DNA from: Streptomyces sp. S4.7
GTDB taxonomy: Bacteria > Actinomycetota > Actinomycetes > Streptomycetales > Streptomycetaceae
Assembly (NCBI RefSeq): GCF_010384365.1
Contig: NZ_CP048397.1
Coordinates: forward strand, 2,294,001-2,358,000
Direction: 5' to 3'
Length of the DNA stretch: 64,000 nt
Shown here: positions 61,289-64,000 of the stretch, piece after piece
How positions within the stretch are numbered: the first letter of the stretch is position 1
How the letters are laid out: every line of letters begins with the position of its first letter
Program-made: the position numbers and the translations under genes
Notes under the pieces: model-generated
Seen by the model: the letters and a program-made list of their open reading frames with translations, nothing else
The model's database searches: none
What the model was told of the DNA's origin: nothing

Positions 61289-61365
61289 GCGAGGGCAGGG
61301 CGGTGGTCGGGAGACCGGGCGGCACCGGCGGAACGAACGACGTGGGCGAACGGGGGGACCGATGA
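61285..61365 (+). CDS. Possible 26-aa bridging ORF before pknG
   Basis: GTG at 61285 overlaps the coiled-coil stop (GTGA), and its TGA (61363-61365) overlaps the pknG ATG (ATGA). It would carry ribosomes across the 73-nt gap. The peptide is Gly/Arg-rich and has no recognisable function; conservation is untested. Confidence 0.3.
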   Translation: MSEGRAVVGRPGGTGGTNDVGERGDR

Positions 61366-64000
61366 GCGGGACGAGGGGATGCCAGCGCCCCGGCTGCGAG
61401 GGCAGTTACGAGGACATGGGCGGCGGTGAGCTGTACTGCGACAACTGCGGTCTGGCACCGGTCGTCCCGCCGACCGGCATGGTGTCGTCCCCGCCGACCG
61501 GGATCACCGGCGGCGGCAGGGACAGCAAGGGCAGCGGCCGGAGCAGCGGTTCGACGCGCAGCGGTTCGTCCCGCGCGTCGTCGCGGGCCTCCTCGCGCTC
61601 GTCGACGTCCCGGCGTTCGGTCTCGGGACGGCTGTCGCGTTCGCTCTCCGGCCGGCTCTCCAGCCGGTCGGTCTCGGTCCGCAGCTCCGGCACCGCCACC
61701 GCCGCTTCGGGGCGCAACCGGCTGGGCGCCGGCCTCGTCTCCGTACCGGACGTGCCGAGGCCCGATCCGCGCTCGGCGGTGATGACGAGCGCCGAGGTCC
61801 CGGAGCGCAAGCGGTACTGCTCGCGTTCCGACTGCGGTGCGCCGGTGGGCCGTTCGCGCGGTGAGCGGCCGGGGCGTACGGAGGGGTTCTGCACCAAGTG
61901 CGGCCACCCGTACTCGTTCATGCCGAAGCTGCGCGAGGGCGACATCGTCCACGGGCAGTACGAGGTCGCGGGCTGTCTGGCGCACGGCGGTCTGGGCTGG
62001 ATCTATCTCGCCGTCGACCGCGCCGTCTCCGACCGCTGGGTGGTCCTCAAGGGTCTGCTCGACACGGGTGACCAGGACGCCATGGAGGCGGCGATCTCCG
62101 AGCGGCGCTTCCTCGCCGAGATCGAGCACTCCAACATCGTCCGTATCTACAACTTCGTGGAACATCTCGACCAGCGGACCGGCTCCATGGACGGCTACAT
62201 CGTCATGGAGTACGTGGGCGGCAAGGCGCTCAAGGAGATCGCCAACGAGCGGCGCGGCCCGGACGGCAAGCGCGACCCGCTGCCGGTCGAGCAGGCGTGC
62301 GCGTACGGCATCGAGGCGCTGGAGGCCCTCGGGCATCTGCACAGCCGCAATCTTCTCTACTGCGACTTCAAGGTCGACAACGCGATCCAGTCCGAGGACC
62401 AGCTCAAGCTCATCGACATGGGCGCTGTCCGCAGGATGGACGACGACGAGTCGGCGATCTACGGCACGGTGGGCTACCAGGCGCCGGAGGTCGCCGAGGT
62501 GGGCCCGTCGGTGGCCTCCGACCTGTACACGGTGGCGCGCACGCTCGCGGTGCTGACGTTCGACTTCCAGGGCTACACGAACGTGTTCGTGGACTCGCTG
62601 CCGGACCCGGACAACATCGACGTGTTCCGGAAGTACGAGTCGTTCTACCGGCTGCTGGTACGGGCGACGGACCCGGATCCGGCGCGGCGGTTCGCCTCGG
62701 CGCAGGAGATGGCCGAGCAGCTGACCGGCGTGCTGCGGGAGGTCGTGGCGTTGCAGACGGGGCGCCCCCGCCCGGCGCTCTCGACGCTGTTCGGTACGGA
62801 ACTGCGCGTCACGGACACGCGGTTGTTCGCCGACACCTTGCAGGACGTGTCACGGCTGGGGCTGCGCCCGGAGCCGGTGCGCGCCGGTCTGTTCGGCCGC
62901 CGCGACAGGGCCGCGATGGGCGGGAGCGGCGCCCCGGGCACGGCCGCGATCGGCTCCGGCTTCCCGGTCGGTGCCCCGCCCCCGCCGGGCGGGGGCAACG
63001 GCGCGCCCGTACCGCTGCCCGGCCGGCCGGCGATGCCGCCTCCCCCGGCGCCCTTCGGGGCACAGCCCCAACTCCCGCCCGGGAACGGTGGTCGGGCCGG
63101 CGTCCCGGCACCCCGGACGGCGCCGGGCGGCGCGGTCCCCGCCTCGCCCGCCGGAGAGACCCTGGAGACCGGCGCCCCGCTCGCGCGCATCGACGCGGGC
63201 GCCACCGCGCTCGCGCTGCCGGTGCCACGGGTCGACGCGAACGACCCCAACGCCGGCTTCCTGGCCGGTCTGATGGCCTCCGCCCCCGCCGAGCTGATCT
63301 CGGCGCTCGCGGCGGCTCCCGCCGACTCCGTCGAGCGCCGGCTGCGCGAGCTGCGCGCCCGGCTGGAGATGGGCGAACTGGTCACGGCCTCCGAGGCGTT
63401 GACCGAACTCGAAGCGTGCCACGCCGACGACTGGCGGGTGGTCTGGTACCGGGGTCTGGCCTCGCTCGTGACGGGTGAACACGAGATCGCCGCGCTCTCC
63501 TTCGACGCGATCTACGACGCGTTCCCCGGCGAGGCTGCGCCGAAGCTGGCGCTCGGGGTCTGCGCCGAGGTGCTCGGCCAGCTCGACAACGCGGCCGAGT
63601 ACTACCGCCTCGTATGGATGACGGATCCGAGCTATGTCAGCGCCGCCTTCGGTCTCGCCCGGGTGCAGAACGCGGCGGGTGACCGGACCGGAGCCGTACG
63701 GACACTGGAGTCAGTCCCCGAGGCGTCGATCCACTACACGGCGGCCAGGATCGCGGCCGTTCGGTCCCGGCTGCGCCGCCGTGACCTGCGCTCTCAGTGG
63801 CCCGCGACCACGGCGGGAGCCGCGGCGGACACACCGCTGATCGACGATCTGCGGGCCGCCGCCGACCAGATCTCGCGGCTGGGCCAGTTCGGTCTGGACG
63901 CGCTGCGGCGCGAGCAGTTGTCGGCGGAGGTACTGGGCACGGCTCTGGACTGGGTACTCTCCGGTGGTCCAGGGAATCGGCCCGGACAGACCACGCTGCT
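61362..64000 (+). CDS. pknG: PknG-like serine/threonine protein kinase (3' partial)
   Basis: Soluble kinase controlling glutamate and central carbon metabolism in actinobacteria. About 879 residues are visible; the C-terminus is outside the window. An N-terminal Ser-rich region of ~120 residues with a Cys motif (CQRPGC, CDNC) precedes a rubredoxin-like pair (YCSRSDCG, FCTKCGHPY) that normally tunes activity by redox. Kinase domain: Gly loop AGCLAHGGLGWIYLAV, Lys in WVVLKGLL, catalytic LLYCDFKVDNA, DMG in place of DFG. A TPR-like region is present from about residue 655. ATG chosen by RBS GGGGGG and PknG layout. Confidence 0.93.
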   Translation, partial: MSGTRGCQRPGCEGSYEDMGGGELYCDNCGLAPVVPPTGMVSSPPTGITGGGRDSKGSGRSSGSTRSGSSRASSRASSRSSTSRRSVSGRLSRSLSGRLSSRSVSVRSSGTATAASGRNRLGAGLVSVPDVPRPDPRSAVMTSAEVPERKRYCSRSDCGAPVGRSRGERPGRTEGFCTKCGHPYSFMPKLREGDIVHGQYEVAGCLAHGGLGWIYLAVDRAVSDRWVVLKGLLDTGDQDAMEAAISERRFLAEIEHSNIVRIYNFVEHLDQRTGSMDGYIVMEYVGGKALKEIANERRGPDGKRDPLPVEQACAYGIEALEALGHLHSRNLLYCDFKVDNAIQSEDQLKLIDMGAVRRMDDDESAIYGTVGYQAPEVAEVGPSVASDLYTVARTLAVLTFDFQGYTNVFVDSLPDPDNIDVFRKYESFYRLLVRATDPDPARRFASAQEMAEQLTGVLREVVALQTGRPRPALSTLFGTELRVTDTRLFADTLQDVSRLGLRPEPVRAGLFGRRDRAAMGGSGAPGTAAIGSGFPVGAPPPPGGGNGAPVPLPGRPAMPPPPAPFGAQPQLPPGNGGRAGVPAPRTAPGGAVPASPAGETLETGAPLARIDAGATALALPVPRVDANDPNAGFLAGLMASAPAELISALAAAPADSVERRLRELRARLEMGELVTASEALTELEACHADDWRVVWYRGLASLVTGEHEIAALSFDAIYDAFPGEAAPKLALGVCAEVLGQLDNAAEYYRLVWMTDPSYVSAAFGLARVQNAAGDRTGAVRTLESVPEASIHYTAARIAAVRSRLRRRDLRSQWPATTAGAAADTPLIDDLRAAADQISRLGQFGLDALRREQLSAEVLGTALDWVLSGGPGNRPGQTTL

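Overview
The window is high-GC actinobacterial DNA, almost certainly a Streptomyces chromosome. Evidence: very strong GC bias at third codon positions, GTG starts and 4-nt stop/start overlaps, rare TTA (bldA-type) codons, mycothiol-type redox proteins, and a gene order that, from memory, follows the Streptomyces coelicolor core region around SCO2633-SCO2668 (sodF, DsbA-like, pepN, subtilisin, asd, second pepN, malQ, csn operon, pknG). No rRNA, tRNA, CRISPR, transposase or phage gene was seen.

Layout. (1) 1-7046: one tightly overlapped carbohydrate uptake and catabolism operon (two permeases, two UgpC-type ATPases, a DeoR repressor, a 2-hydroxyacid dehydrogenase, an FGGY kinase), with in-frame TTA codons in a permease and in the kinase. 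(2) 7467-18917: conserved chromosomal genes: exported glycerophosphodiesterase with a PHO-box-like 11-nt repeat upstream; Fe-type superoxide dismutase with a Nur-like dyad and a candidate 3'UTR-derived sRNA; DsbA-like oxidoreductase; aminopeptidase N; AbiEi/Vsr-like protein; secreted subtilisin; aspartate-semialdehyde dehydrogenase. (3) 19236-38945: a compact lipid-based biosynthetic gene cluster that appears inserted between asd and a second pepN. It holds a type II thioesterase, a short LuxR-type HTH protein, a phosphopantetheinyl transferase, a secreted protein of unknown function, a leftward coupled trio (TPP enzyme, SRPBCC protein, KAS III-like enzyme), and a rightward operon: ACP, CFA-type methyltransferase, FAD amine-oxidase-like enzyme, acyl reductase, SDR, DHA2 exporter, membrane desaturase, fatty acyl-AMP ligase, HisC-type aminotransferase, acyl-CoA dehydrogenase, hemerythrin-like protein and DUF6875-like protein. 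(4) 39153-49891: second pepN, small membrane protein, malQ with a repeat-rich small gene, GH84-like glycosidase, HNH protein, MscS channel. (5) 50130-57005: csnR-csnEFGHK-like chitosan-oligosaccharide operon with a perfect CsnR-type operator. (6) 57351-64000: a glnX-glnH-coiled coil-pknG locus, cut by the window end.

How it works together. In the cluster, the AMP-ligase would load a fatty acid on the ACP (activated by the PPTase), the desaturase and acyl-CoA dehydrogenase would add unsaturation, the reductase would release an aldehyde or alcohol, the TPP enzyme would join a C2 or acyl-anion unit, the aminotransferase and FAD oxidase would install and oxidise nitrogen, the methyltransferase would methylate or cyclopropanate, and the DHA2 transporter would export the product. 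There is no modular PKS or NRPS. This set does not match a pathway I can name, and it is the best candidate here for an undescribed system. The chemistry is inference; the families are well supported.
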